DNA of 64,000 nucleotides from Diphasiastrum complanatum (taxonomy: Eukaryota; Streptophyta; Lycopodiopsida; Lycopodiales; Lycopodiaceae): assembly GCA_029204225.1 (NCBI GenBank), contig CM055097.1, positions 43,862,942-43,926,941 on the forward strand, written 5' to 3'. Under the pieces are notes generated by a model that worked only from the letters and a program-made list of their open reading frames with translations, was not told the origin of the DNA and ran no database searches. Shown here one piece after another: positions 1 to 12,384 of the stretch. Position numbers and translations under genes: made by a program. Each line of letters starts with the position of its first letter. Position 1 is the first letter of the stretch.

Positions 1-142
1 CAAAGCTTCCAACATTACATGAGAAAGGTCCATCTGTAAGCTTGTTCTGATCGAAGTGATAACGTAGCTGAAGTGCCGTGCCGAGCTTTCAATGAGAAAC
101 CACTACTTATGTGAGAATTTCGGAAGAAGCGGGGGATCTTAC

Positions 143-3068
143 TTCTCCCTTAAGGTCCTTCTTAACTGCCCATTTGTCGAACGTGTCCTTGTTTTGGAGG
201 GCGTTGGCGAGATACGCTTTGGAGTAGGCGTGGGATTCTTCCAGGATCGTCTCACCAGGAAATCTAATCTGAGAAGCGCGGTTGAGATTCAACATTTCTG
301 TCACTCCATGATGGCTCTCCCCTACAAAGCAAAAGAATTTGCCATGATCTGATCTGAAATGCTCAATGCAGTCTGCAAAGACCGAACAATCATTCAAAAT
401 TACCTGTCTGAAAGCTCCACGCAAGAAAATTTAAATGAAAAGGAGATGGAGCGGGTGGAGACTCACTGGGAGAGACGTCGTAGCCATGGAGTCTGAGAAG
501 CCGGAAACCCATGCACGTATCATCTAGGTCATGTACGGGACTCTCGCTTGCCCATCCGATCCCTGCTTCTGTCCAGTACCTATTCATATTGCATTACCCA
601 AGTTCAACATTAATGGGTATATCTCAAGACGCATGCTCTTTCCGAACAGAACATGGATGATACTTCATTTGCAACATTCGATAAACCTCCTGTTGGAATA
701 ATATAGCGTTGTAATCATGTACGTCACTATTATGGCATTGTAGGTTAAATTAAGTAATCAGGTAAGAATTGATCATATCATTTAGGGACACGACGTTTTA
801 ACTCATTTCTCTCTTCGTGTGATGTATTTGCAGTTATGGGGAGAGCTAAATGGCAGCCTCAGCTCACGTCAGAACTAGCTGCAAGCCTGGTCCCTCCGCT
901 CGTTAAGTAAGATTGTCATCATAGTAATATGCATGCTGATATTGGCTTCGTTCGTCAGCTCAAAGCTCAAACATGGCATTTAGCTCCATCCACTTATGCC
1001 ACTAATCACTATTACAATCAGTGCGTCTCGTTAGGAATATCTTCTTGCATCCTCATGTTCTCTCTCGCCTAATGTCTGAGTGTTTTACTGTCTCAAGTTT
1101 AACACATCACCAGCTCGAAGATTTGCCGATCATGAGATGTCTGGGCGTTCCAATATCTCTGAATCAACCTTAAAACATCATCAGCTCGAAGATTTTCTGA
1201 GAAGAACTTACTTGTAAACGTAATCTAGCGCTTCTCTTATCTCCTTTTGGAAGAATCTATCGACGCCCAGTCTCATGAGCCCATCCACTGCCCACAGACG
1301 CTCGAATAGATCCAGTGGATAGTGGCAAGGCACTGCACAGCGAACAAGTTATTTCAGAAGCGGCTTAATCGCTATGATCAGATCAGTAAATACGTAGGCA
1401 GCCAGTTGCGGCAGAAGAAAATGGAATATTGCCTGCATTGTCAAACTTGGGAAGAATTGAATTGAGAAAGTCGAGGCATTTCTGATTGCCTGTGTGCATC
1501 AGAACACAAGCTGTGGATGCAGGTGAGCTCAGGAAGGAACCGTCGTTGGATTGGAGATTCAAAATTCTGTTCCAATCCACTAAGCTTTGCAGTCCCTCCA
1601 AGGTGTAGAGAATTGTGCTGGGATTAGAGTGGAAGTAATCAATAGGAATCCTGTTTTGCACCAATTGTCATGAGCACAAGAAATCGCTAAAAACTCAGAA
1701 CATGATACGTACGTCTAGAAGTAATCAAACATTGAACATTTGCCTTCTTGCCTTTGCAGTTTCTTTTCTCGAGCCTGCCTGATGCTGTTGATGAAGAGCA
1801 CATCGTAAGGAAGTTCCAGTCCTTTCTGCTCAGCTTCTTCCAGCATTGAAATCAAAGATAGCTCAAAACCACTCGGCATGTGAGTTGTTGCCTCATCTTT
1901 CATCACCTCAATATGCTTAGCGATGAAAGCCACTCCTGACACACACACGCACTTGCACCCATTAGCTGCATGAAGCTTGCATGTTTGGACATGCAGACGC
2001 ATCACATTCTTCCCATTACGATGGGGCAATTATTCTATTGCTCATTCAACTTACCTCTCTTGATAATCTCTTCACCAACTTTCCATGTTATGAGGGCCAA
2101 AACGCAAGCTAGTGTATTGAAAATTCTGTCGTAGGCTAGAAAGAGTGTTGTTTCTCCCCACGATCCATCCTCCAGCTGGTTGTCTATAATCCACTGAATA
2201 GTCAGAGGAAATTGTGCAGCGCCAGATCCATTCAAAGCTGGAACACGTGCTACCCAGGCGGTGTCGTATGCCGATGCGGTTGTTGCAGTCCCATCACCCA
2301 TTGTCCTGAACATGTTTCTAACCTTTTCAATCAAATCATTGATTTTCTCTTCATCGGTGGATTCCTTGTAGTCTCCTTTCAATGACTCAATGAAATCATT
2401 CTTCCACAGAGTCGGAGGATAGTAGGATTGCTGGGTGGCTGGCGATTGATCAGCTGCAGTCTCTGCTAGCATCGATGATATGTGTATTTAGAAAATGATC
2501 CGATTGTTTGGCTGGACGAACACCGTTTCTGGCAGAAGCAAGAACTAATTCTTGACAAGGAAGAACTGCTTGGCCTAAGAGCTATTTAAGCAAGCGGAAA
2601 GGAGACGAACTGATTGTGAGAATTCATTTTGTGGATTATATACCTGTAGCATCCAGTGGCGCGCTTTCTGTAGCTGAACCAGAATCCATGGAACCGCCAA
2701 GACATGCTGCCACTTCACATGCATCCGATTGAAATAATTAGCAATCACATTGTTTGTATATACAATTAATCCTTTTTGCTATATGTGCCGATGACTTACT
2801 TGTCTTGTATAACAGTGGTAAGTACTACTTAGACAGATAATCATGTTGTGCGGAGAAATTTACCTCTTGCATTTTTAAGTTTGTCTGACGTTGATGTGTT
2901 GGATGCTACGCTCAATCTGAGTACAGCTGTTCGATTACAAAGCCAAAGCCTAGGAATGGCTTCACACGATAATTTGCTAGAATAACCGCAACAAAAACTA
3001 TCAATCAAAGAGGGTGCGCCCATTGCTGCATTCTGGCAACCAGCAGCCACTTGCAGTAGCTTGTCCAT
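143..3068 (-). CDS. Diterpene synthase, conifer TPS-d3 type (exons 1-8; 3' part lies off the left edge)
   Basis: Plastid terpene cyclase acting on geranylgeranyl diphosphate. Exons on the minus strand: 2864-3068, 2644-2706, 2055-2465, 1752-1935, 1433-1650, 1212-1332, 467-579 and 143-372. All phases close, giving 515 codons without a stop. The first ~70 residues are Ser/Ala/Lys-rich with few acidic residues, like a transit peptide. Exon 3 has [10 protein letters not shown] and QLEDGSWGE, exon 5 [12 protein letters not shown], exon 6 [17 protein letters not shown]. Exon 7 has DLDDT, the class II DxDD motif lost in taxadiene synthase, and exon 8 has [11 protein letters not shown]. Exon layout and order match abietadiene/levopimaradiene synthases of about 860 residues, so roughly 350 residues including class I DDxxD lie beyond base 1. 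Retained DxDD argues for a bifunctional or copalyl-type enzyme, but the class I site is unseen. Introns 4 and 5 appear to use GC donors. Bases 1-142 should hold intron 8, but I could not read exon 9 there. Confidence 0.9.
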
Positions 3069-3295
3069 TGCTGCAGGAACGCACCTCTACCTGTAGCACT
3101 TTAACAAAACACGTGTGACAGTCTATTCCTGCGGGGTTTATCCGAATCTAACAGCTTCAACAAATAATCGATCGCTCTTGCTTCGCTTTACTCCTGATCA
3201 TTCTCGAGGCACAAGTCTTTCCTGAGCATTAGGCTGCCCACATGAGAGAATGCAGCGGCCAGGAAGAATTGAGCAAAGACAAAGATAGATTCGCA

Positions 3296-3305
3296 AGTTT
3301 ATAAG
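3296..3305 (-). promoter_or_regulatory. Possible TATA box of the diterpene synthase
   Basis: On the minus strand the sequence reads CCTTATAAACTTG about 230 bases upstream of the assumed ATG at 3068. It is the best TATA-like string in the 350 bases before the gene. The distance allows a 5' UTR of about 200 bases, which is long but possible. Only the string itself supports this. Confidence 0.25.
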
Positions 3306-3419
3306 GCTTGTAAATGCGATTGTTTGTTTAGGAAGATGACCCATTGGAGGGGAGCGATGCAGCAATCTGAGCAAGCAAGTTTTCGGACACCGCACGCATG
3401 CAGCGTGACTTATGTTCAT

Positions 3420-4500
3420 GCCCTCATCAATGGTGCAGAAATCATCCTTGTGGCAGAGATATTTTGATGGGATCTGAGCACAACAGTCTTGATTATACCT
3501 ACCATTTCTGCACTCTGACTTGCTGAGTCACCTTCCCTGACTCATGGAGTAGATGGAGTAGTTGGCCCTTGATCATTGCCAATTTGGCATTCAAAGGCGT
3601 GTTGGCCTTCCAAAGAAAGGCAAACAAATCAATTTAAGGTAATCCCTAACTCTAATCTTCTATTTCAGAAGTGAATTTTTCTCAATTGAACCTGAACATT
3701 TGATAGATTTCCTTCTAAAGTGCAAGAAAATTCTACTTAGATTAGAGAAGAGCAAGAAAAAAACTTTAAAGAGACTCAATTGAAGGAAATAAATTAATGT
3801 ATCCCTCTATTTAAAAAGTGGATTCTCATTTGACAAAACATTTGAATTTTGAATGATTTCCTTCTTTAGTGCAATAAGGTTATCTTTAGAAAGGGTGAAA
3901 CCTTATTACTTTTTGGCCTTGTCTCCTAGGCACAAGTATCTAAATTGTTTCACAATGTCTAACACATCACAAAACTTGTTCATGATTGATCTATTTTGAT
4001 GCTTAGATAATGAGATTTCAATTCTTTGGTCTCAAAGTTGGAGTGAGTCAATACTAGTATTGTATGATGCCTCTAGTATGGACATGTCATGTCTTTAATG
4101 GCTTAGATACACAAATCACTTTGAAATCAAGTGGTTGTCTCATCCATTACAAAAAATATGGGCCCAAAGAGGGCCGTATATGAAATGCCATGTAGGAGAT
4201 AGAAAAATAATAATAAAATCATTTTCTAACTTCCTTATGCATATGCCCACACAACTTTTCATGAAAATATTGAATCTACCTTATTCTAGTCACATTAAAC
4301 GTCATTGGTGCTTAACCACAGTTAAAGTATAATTTCCAAAATGTCAAAATATTCCCTCCCAATAGTTGAGGACACTCAAAAATTTGAATTAGTAGTGACA
4401 TTTCAGAAACAAAGCCTACGCCATCTCTATCTCCATGGTCGATTAGCGCCATCTCCAGCTCCTTTATTTTCATTGTGCTGTTTGCTACTATACTATTGTA
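3420..4500. other. Spacer without recognisable genes
   Basis: A/T-rich sequence between the diterpene synthase promoter and the unknown spliced gene. Short reading frames at 4135-4332 and 4312-4598 have no recognisable domain. I see no LTR ends, poly-A tail or tandem repeat. Confidence 0.5.
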
Positions 4501-7190
4501 TTGATGACAAAGCTTTATCATCTTCATGTGGATTTTTTACCAGAATATGCTCCGCTCAGGACAAGAAATTCAAAACAACCCAAGTTGTCGACTTTTGATA
4601 TGATCCGATACAAGGAGGAAAAGCTAAAGCACGTAGATTTATGGTCATCAAGAACATTGTATCCTATTGATCCATATTCATTGCAACATTCGGGTTTTCA
4701 TTCGGTGACTCAATTAATAATCTATGTGTGTCATGGCAAAAGTGGCCTTTTGGCTTACTGTGAGAATTTGAAACTCTATGGGAATGCACATTCAATGCAA
4801 AAAATACATTTTTTGGAAGATGAATTAAGAAAAATATCAAAGGAGTGCGAAAAAAAATCTACAAAGTTGAAAACTTGTTTGGAAGAAAATGAGATGTTCA
4901 AGAAGGAGATTCAAACGTTGAAATCTTCTTTGCATCATTTTACAACTAGTAATGAAGAGATAAAATTTGTAATTCAATCCATGCGTATCTCATATTTGTT
5001 TCTTGTTAAAGATATGGATTTGCTCAACATAAAGGTAAAAAACAACAAGAGAAAAAATTGGTTACCAAGGATATATGTGATCTATCATCCAGAGAGGAGG
5101 TTATCGAAGAAGAAGAATCCATGCATTCAAGTAAGTTATAACTTATTTGGTTTAATATTGTTTGAACTTTTTGATTCAATCATAATCACTAGTTTTGTTA
5201 TCTATTAATTTTCACTCACAATTTATTTGTTTATTATGACGTTGCTGTGAATACTATGAGTGTCCTAATCTCTACTGACTTTTATATGAATATTATATTT
5301 GCAATGCAGATCAACATTGGTTGTTGAAGACCATTTGGCTAATGAGATTTCCATTGGAAACTCACTCGGTTCTATTTTAACTTCTAAATCTATGAAATCA
5401 ATGTTAAACAATAACAAAATGAAAAATATTAAGGCTTCAGTTACTGATAACATTATGAATGAAGTTGGAAAAACATTGGACACTACATTGGTTTAGGAGG
5501 CATGTGATTTTTCTAGCATCAGTAGAGAAGAATATGCAACAATGTTTAAGATGATAAATGATGCATTTGCATAGGTAAGTATAAAAAAGTTTTCAATCCC
5601 ACAACCATTTCATCTTTTTTTTAAAAAAGACATGCTAAACCAAGGTATGCAGAAAATAATTGGTAATCCATCTCATATCAATGCAGTGTATTGCTCGAAG
5701 GGAGAATGTCTAGCTTATAACAATTTCAACAATCTATTTATTGACATGAATCAATTACTAACATTCATCATAGATTTTTATGGTATTACAAATGAGAATG
5801 TCAATAACAAGTTGATAATTGTTCTTAAGTTAGATGAGTCTGAAGTTATAAAAGGACAAAAAAATGGAGAGAGTCAGTCTTACGATCATGAATGGAGCAC
5901 TTTCAAATTCAGAAGACTCAGAAGGCCTCAACTTTAGTGTTCAATCAGAAAATGATATTTGGTGGTTGGTAGCTTTTCAGGTACAGTAGTTTCTTTATAG
6001 ATTCTATAGGGATAATTTGATATGGATTCTATTTGGATAATTTTCTCTATGTTAAAATTATGCTAAATAAATTGTTTGTTTCTCTTATAGGTGTTGAAAG
6101 AAGACCATGACGTTTTCTCATGGATGTTTAATAGAACGTCATATCCTACGACCATAAAAAATCACATGGAGGGAGCTTCACTTAATGTTCCTGGAATTGG
6201 CACTTTCAACATAGAATGGCATTTAGCAGGAGATCTGAAGACATTAAAATGTAAGTTCAATGTATCCCATGGCGCTAATTCTAAACACCCTTGTTTGTAC
6301 TGCATGAAAATAGCAAAGACATGACAAGGAGACATGAATATCAAGAGATTGAGAAGATCCTAATTGGAAATCCGTACTGCCGATTCCTATTCAGAATGTT
6401 CATATTTGTACATTGCATGCATAGGTGCATATAATAGAAAAAATATTATATCTTTACATCTAGTTTGCATGGAATACCGAGCCAGAGTCATCTTCGAAGG
6501 AAGTTATATCCAGATTAGAGGATGTATTTTTTAAGCAGGCTTACAAGTAAAAAAAATTGACAAACTTTCAGGTAAATCAGGAAATATTCCATGCAAACTA
6601 AGCATTGGAGGATCCAAAGATTGTAGATTTGTATCAAATTATTCTGGCAAAGAAACCAAGATTCAGTATTTGGTTTGGAAAGAGATAATAACTGCAACTC
6701 AAGATTATGGAGAACTAGGTTCTACTCGGCTACTCAAAGTAGAAGTTTGAAAAAAAATTAGACAACATGGTGAAATACTTGAGAAAAGATCAGTTTTCAA
6801 ATACTGATGTACAAATGATACAGAAAACAACCAATGAATTTGTGGATGCAGTTCGAAGTGCATGGCCGGAAGCAGATCATATAACACATTATATGGTAAG
6901 ATTTCAGTGTTACACTATTATAGACAAATATGTGCAATTAATTTAGATACTTTTGATACTGATTTATATTTTGGTTGTATGACATGCAACACATATTACG
7001 ACATCATTCAACATTCTTTGCAAGAAATAGTGGAAGTCTTAGCATATGGTCATCTCAAAGAATGAAAAAATTTCGTTGACAAGCACGAGCGGCATTTCAT
7101 TAAAGTACACAACATGGTGGGACTAGCACAAAGAACAAGTATATATTGCAACTTTTTCAATGGTTTTTAGAAGAATCCAAATTCGTCATA
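4501..7190 (+). pseudogene. Unrecognised multi-exon gene, decayed; possibly transposon-derived
   Basis: Several coding blocks in one direction are separated by A/T-rich gaps with GT/AG ends. Block 1 (4501 to about 5131, donor before GTAAGTT) has a Lys/Glu-rich coiled coil. Block 2 (about 5310-5575) carries two in-frame TAG codons. Block 3 (about 5630-5990) needs one frame change at an A-run near 5862 and then ends with a stretch containing NDIWWLVAFQ before a GTACAG donor. Block 4 (from 6091) continues with VLKEDHDVFSWMF, then FNIEWHLAGDLKTLKC and a Cys-rich HPCLYCMK motif; a further decayed stretch has VHICTLHA. Later blocks (6540-6890 and 6990-7190) are frame-broken. The WHLAGDLKTLKC...CxxC and VHICTLHA pair recalls proteins found in many copies in other eukaryotes, which I cannot name. 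Stops and frameshifts imply it is dead. Confidence 0.45.
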
Positions 7191-7316
7191 ATACAAAATC
7201 GACGGAATAAAAAATTTCAGAAAACATGCCAATTTATACAAGCCAATGGGCAATAGACATACAGAAAAATTTGGTATAGTAAATGACAAATATTACAAAG
7301 TTTGATTCTCCAATAT

Positions 7317-8445
7317 CTACTCTGCTTCCGACAAATTTTTTAATGAAAGTTGCAATTTAGAATCATGCAACAATTTCTTTCTTTCGTACGGATCCAAGAG
7401 CTCATAGTTTTCATGCTTATTCAGATCAACATACGCAGCATACAATGCAAAATGTGATGATCTGAGCATGGAATTCACTGGTCCATATTCTAAAATTTTA
7501 AGTGCAATAGTTTTCTTAACAAAAATTATTTTATGCACCCTATTAAAATTATGTCCTCCAAGAAAATGGGAAAGTGTCTTGATTGCCATAATCATTGTTT
7601 CACCATGTTGATGAAACTTTGAATGGACAACACTTATCTCATTATTCTTGAAGAACTTTAGATAATGCCCCAGTGCATGGTCTCTTGAAAATTCTCCAAA
7701 AGGAGATCTTTGCCCTCCTCGACAAATTGAAAGGTGTTTTCTGAAAATAAAAATGCAAAGTAAGCTCCAATACAAAATCTGACATTACAAATCAACTAGT
7801 TCAAGACAAGATACAAAATTTACGCATTTGGCTTTCTCTTCCTCGATTATGTCTCACCATTAATATTATGACCACCTCTTGATGTCAATAAAGTTGGTGT
7901 ATAGATAGTTGGTCTTGGAAAACCAAGCTGATTTTGAAATCTTAGAAACTCCTCTTCAAAAGGAAGATCATCTTCTTTTTGACGCATTTCCTCAAGAGCA
8001 ATTTTCAACGGAAATCTTTCCCTGAATAAAATTTATCTTTATTTAAATCATCAACACCAGAGAGAAGATCATCAGCATTATAATCAATTATATCAGAAAA
8101 TTCATACAGCTCCTTGTTCAAAATGCAAAGAGTCTCGGCTTCTGTGAAATAAAAAAGATCTGATATATCCGATAATGTCAAAAAAGAATTATTATGTATA
8201 TTGTAAGTAGGCAAGACGATAGGAGATTTACCGGAAGGAGAAAGGATAGCGGTAGTTCTAGGGCCTATAAATAAAGCTCTATTTTGGGCATGATCAAAAT
8301 CAGTACAATCATTTAAACTAACGTTCGTATCAATGAAAAAAGATTCTATATCTATAGGCTTGGATTTGTCAGATTTTGTATCGCTAGAAGAAATACCTTC
8401 AAAAGTAGGAGGAGTGAAAACATCCGAATCATCAGAAATATTTAA
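7317..8445 (-). pseudogene. Unrecognised spliced gene or remnant, convergent with the preceding gene
   Basis: Two sizeable coding blocks on the minus strand, 8445-8005 (about 146 codons, acidic, Ser/Asp-rich, ending near SGVDDLNKDKFYSGKDF) and about 7735-7317 (about 135 codons, basic, with RSPFGEFSRDHALGHYLKFF). A third open stretch at about 8010-7860 reads PLKIALEEMRQKEDDLPFEEE in another frame. The layout suggests two or three exons. No ATG is visible at the upstream end, where the frame runs into a T-tract, so the true first exon may be missing. No domain recognised. It diverges from the H3-like gene across the motif-rich region 8450-9650, so the two may share regulation. It could be one gene of a larger mobile unit. 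Confidence 0.35.
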
Positions 8446-8870
8446 CAAAAAAAAAAAAAAAGACAGATTGAAAGTCTACAAATCTACACTTTTTATTGTG
8501 TAATTAACAATCATCTATAGACGTGAAATAATCATGCAACTTGGTGAACATTATATCAAGCTTAGCTTTATAACTATGCTTGTCGATGTTCACCAAGTCC
8601 TAATATTGAATCATGCCTAAGATCTGAACAAGGAGGTACTGAGCAGAGACTCAAATCTAAGATAAATCCCAGAAAATGCTTTCACACCAGGACCCTTTGT
8701 TATAGAAGGAAGAACAAAAAGAAAAGGAGAAAAAAATGACTGGAAATACTCTATATTGTCAGTAATACCAAATTCAGAAAAAAAGAGATAGCAGACTGGA
8801 ATCAAAATTAGACATTTTTGAAAGAAAATACTTACAGAAAAAATGATTATAACAAACTAATGAATTCAAG

Positions 8871-9565
8871 GTTGAAATATCGCTTTCAAGCGCGAAATGA
8901 GAGAGTAAACGATACTGGAAAACACCCTACGCTCAGGATTGATACCAAGGAAGGAGTATCAGTTTCAAGCGCGCATGCAAAAGTCAATAAAAATTGGTAT
9001 TAAAAAGCGCATTTGAAAGCGATATCAGGTGCACCAATATCGGTTTTAGGCGCGGAAGCACGAATGGAGGATGGAACGTTTAAAGAGTGCGCTTGAAAAT
9101 GATATCAGACGTAGAAATCCCAAAAAAAATTCGCGTAAAAAATGATGTATTTAAAAAAAAAATTCACACCTGTGGAATTCAATCGAAAGGACACGTGTCA
9201 TTCAATGATTCATTGTGAACATTCTCCTTACAATGAATGATTGATGCGACAGTTGTCACGACGTGTGGAATGACACATGACGATGTGCGATTCATTCACG
9301 TGTCCCTAATCAATACGTCATAATTACTTGTATTGATAGGCACGTGGGCCACTGAAATGTTGCCATGTGTCATCAGCCATTTTTCACACGTGCAAAATTT
9401 TTTACTTATACTCTTCTTGAAAATGTCATTTTTTTACGCAAATTTTCAGCTCCTTCGCTTCGATATCGCTCTCAAGTGTGTGCATCTGTCATCTTCTCTC
9501 CGCCAATGCCCACCGTGCTCGAGATCGATATCCAACCCCGATATTGATTTCAAACGTGTCTCTTG
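8871..9565. repeat. Dispersed ~20-bp motif in both orientations between two divergent genes
   Basis: A motif close to ATATCGNTTTCAAGCGCG recurs seven times. Forward copies lie near 8877, 8957, 9033, 9461 and 9538; reverse copies near 9005 and 9087. Spacing is irregular (28 to 370 bases), so this is not a tandem array. The copies share TATC, a T-run, CAAG and GCG and differ at a few positions. Such sets usually bind a protein, for example the subterminal sites of some cut-and-paste transposons, or operator sites of a bidirectional promoter. Confidence 0.6.
9186..9392. promoter_or_regulatory. Cluster of CACGTG (G-box) palindromes upstream of the H3-like gene
   Basis: ACACGTGTC at about 9189, CACGTG at about 9298, GCACGTGGG at about 9340 and ACACGTGC at about 9387, plus ACGTCA near 9317. 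G-boxes are bZIP/bHLH sites in plants, and ACGTCA is the hexamer known from plant histone promoters. The cluster lies 260-470 bases upstream of the ATG at 9655. A role in the H3-like gene is inferred from position only. Confidence 0.4.
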
Positions 9566-11886
9566 TGCAATTTTTTTTTTGAATTCTTTCTGCGTGCTTG
9601 TATGCAATATTCCAATTTTGAGTTTTTTTTTTAATTTTGTCTTTTATATTGAACATGATTGCTAGGACTAAATCCACTGCCCATGCTAGAACCCTTGTAC
9701 AGCCTTTCCATGCTCGTGTCCCTCCTGGAACTGGCCGACGACGTGCCAAGAAGCAGGTCTGGCTGAGGGAGATCAAGAAGCTTCAAAGATCAACTGAATT
9801 GTTGATTCCGAAAGCTCCCTTCGGCCGATCTGTTAGGAATGTCACAATGTCACTCGGACTTGAAATTCGTTTTGCTGTGATAGCCATGCAGGCCTTACAG
9901 GGTGTTGTAGAGGACTATCTATCCCAGTTTTTTGAGGATACCATTCTTCTGACCGTGCATGGTAAGCATGTTACCATCATGTCTAGGGATTTTGTAATTC
10001 TCAAAAGACTTCAATACCGTTATTCAGGTCTTCATGTGGATAACGCCAACACCTCCAGATATCTACCTTTGGATAGATCAGACATGCCGACTACCTCAAG
10101 GAGAAAGAGAAAGCAGGTTGTCCCCAAAAAAGCTGGATCTCGTAGGCCAACTGCTTCCCTTCCTCCAAGGGTTATCCCTGCAGAGCGACCCCGTATCGTT
10201 CTAACAACTAAATCAGCGTCTTCGAACTCTGAATCAGACTCAAAACTAGATTCTCCTCCTCTTGTTACTCGTCAACCTCCTCAGAAGGTTTCTTCGTCGA
10301 AGGTGGAGATAACCCAAGAGGAGCTTGACAAGATAACTGAAAAAATCTTTAGTTATTGTCTCGACATTCGTTTTGTTATAATCCCATACAATCCTCGATA
10401 GACATATTTTGATTCAGACCATTATAATGAATTTGAATCTTATTTAGCGAGTAAAATTGATATGCTCGGCAACTATTTTGATTTTTTTCTACTTTCGATT
10501 AGGTCCCAAATTTTGTACAGAGCTTAAAGATAAAACCTCAGAGATTACAGATACAATTATAAAAGTTGGCCAAAAATTTTTGCAGCACAATATCAGTCTC
10601 GATTCCATAGGAGACATCTTTGTTGTTAGTCTTTTTTTCATGACAGCTGTGTCAACAAAAGAGACCACTTTTGAAAGGGCTGTATATTTCATCGACTGCA
10701 GTCTAGTGGCCAAATTCTATTTGATTCCATATGAGAATAAGTAAGTTGTGCTAGTTTGGTGTTGATGCCTTTTATTTTGATGATTATACTCTTGTCAATA
10801 TTGATTCGAATTTTATTTTGATTGTTGCACTCGGCATTGGAGCTTGAATATTCTTTCTATGAAAAAGAATGAGGGAGTATCAAATTTTCTAAACTCAGCT
10901 GAAAATACACATAGAAAATTTGATTCTCTACTTCATGATGTTGTTCATGAAATACCGACAATGACAAGTTCTATTGGAAAAATAACCATTAAATCTCTCA
11001 AGGTATATATAATTTATCGTTGATATGCATCTTTTTTTTATTTGAAATATCTAGTTATAACATGAATGTACAATCTCGACGAGTGTATAGATTGTGACAA
11101 GAGTTGATTAAAATTTTTGTATCAAAAGGTGTTGGTATTGTTCTAGAGCTTGAGAGCGCGAAAAAGAATGCTGCTCCTTGTAGAACAATGATCAGACAGA
11201 TCTCGATTCTACTAGCAAAGCGTGCAGTTTACTTGACAAAGGATAAGAAACGAACGCGAACTCGAAATATTTTTATTTATGATCAACCTCGAAGGATTCA
11301 CGAACTTTGTCTTGCAGTCAACTCGAAAGATTCGCAAAACAATTTCTTGTAGAAGCTTGTGGCTTTCTTCTTAAAGCTCGAAAGATTCGCGAACAAAATC
11401 TTGTCGCAAAATATTTTGTTTCTTGTTCAAACCTCAGATGTCATGAAATTGTCGCGAACAATTCGTGAAATCTTCTGGACTGATTCTCAAGCTCACTTGT
11501 CGTGAACAATTCGCGAAATATTCTAAATTTTTTTTTCAAGCTCAAAGTTGTCATCTGTTGCGAACAATTCGCGAAAGACAAAAATGTCACAAAGAGACAA
11601 GTGTCACGAACAATTCGCGAAACACGAAGCTAAGACAAAGAGATGGACTATCACGAATAATTCGCAATCAGAATTTATTCGACCTTGAAAACAGAGCGTC
11701 TATTTGAATATCAACCATCGTAAATGGTTAGATATCTACTATTATAGAATTAAAAGGCCAAAAGACCTGTAAATAAAAGGCCAAAAGACCTGTCCTGTAG
11801 AAATATAAATACATGTGTACTACTCATTGTAACTAACTCACTCAATCAGAGACACAACATCAAGATAAGACAGCAAGAGATGTATA

Positions 11887-12339
11887 TTGATAATTCACCA
11901 CATCGAATTTTACAGTGATGCAAGCTGGGCTTCCATGAAAGATGATAGCAAAAGTATTTCAGGAAGTTGTACTCTAGCATCTGGCGCAACCATACACTGG
12001 ATAAGCAAGAAGCAAACAGCAGTAGCTCAATCTTCTTGTGAAGCAGAATATGTAGCATCAGCCAAGATGGCAAACGAGCTGATCTGGATCAAACATATAT
12101 TGGAAGGATTTGATGAATCTAGTTCTGAACCTTATGTCTTGTTAATGGAAAACACTTCAGCAATCTATCTTACGAAAGATCCTGTATTTTACTCGAAAAC
12201 AAAGCATATTGCTATCAAGTATCATGTGATTCGGGACTTAGTTGAGAAGAAGATACTGAAGAAAGTCTTCATACCCATAGAGAAAATGATAGCAGATATA
12301 TTTACAAAGCCACTCAATAAAGCTTTGTTCGAGAAGTAG
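11887..12339 (+). pseudogene. Copia RNase H C-terminal fragment
   Basis: Open for 150 codons. It contains SDASWASMKDDSKS, AQSSCEAEYVA, VLLMENTSAIYL and DIFTKPL, in the order seen at the end of Ty1/Copia polyproteins. It is the only coding remnant of this derivative and matches the Copia-1 remnant at 26903-27469, so the two belong to one family. Confidence 0.85.
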
Positions 12340-12384
12340 TGAAGACGATTGGGGTTAATCCAGTTGCCCACTTTGAGAGGGAGC

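Noticed and set aside
1-120. Exon 9 of the diterpene synthase
   Set aside because: The next exon should begin near here, and one frame gives RYHFDQN-like sequence, but there is no acceptor with the right phase and no convincing family motif before the edge.
9655-10030. Centromeric histone CENH3
   Set aside because: LLIPKAPF and the divergent tail suggest CENH3, but loop 1 lacks the CENH3 insertion and the tail starts ARTKS. I call it H3-like only.
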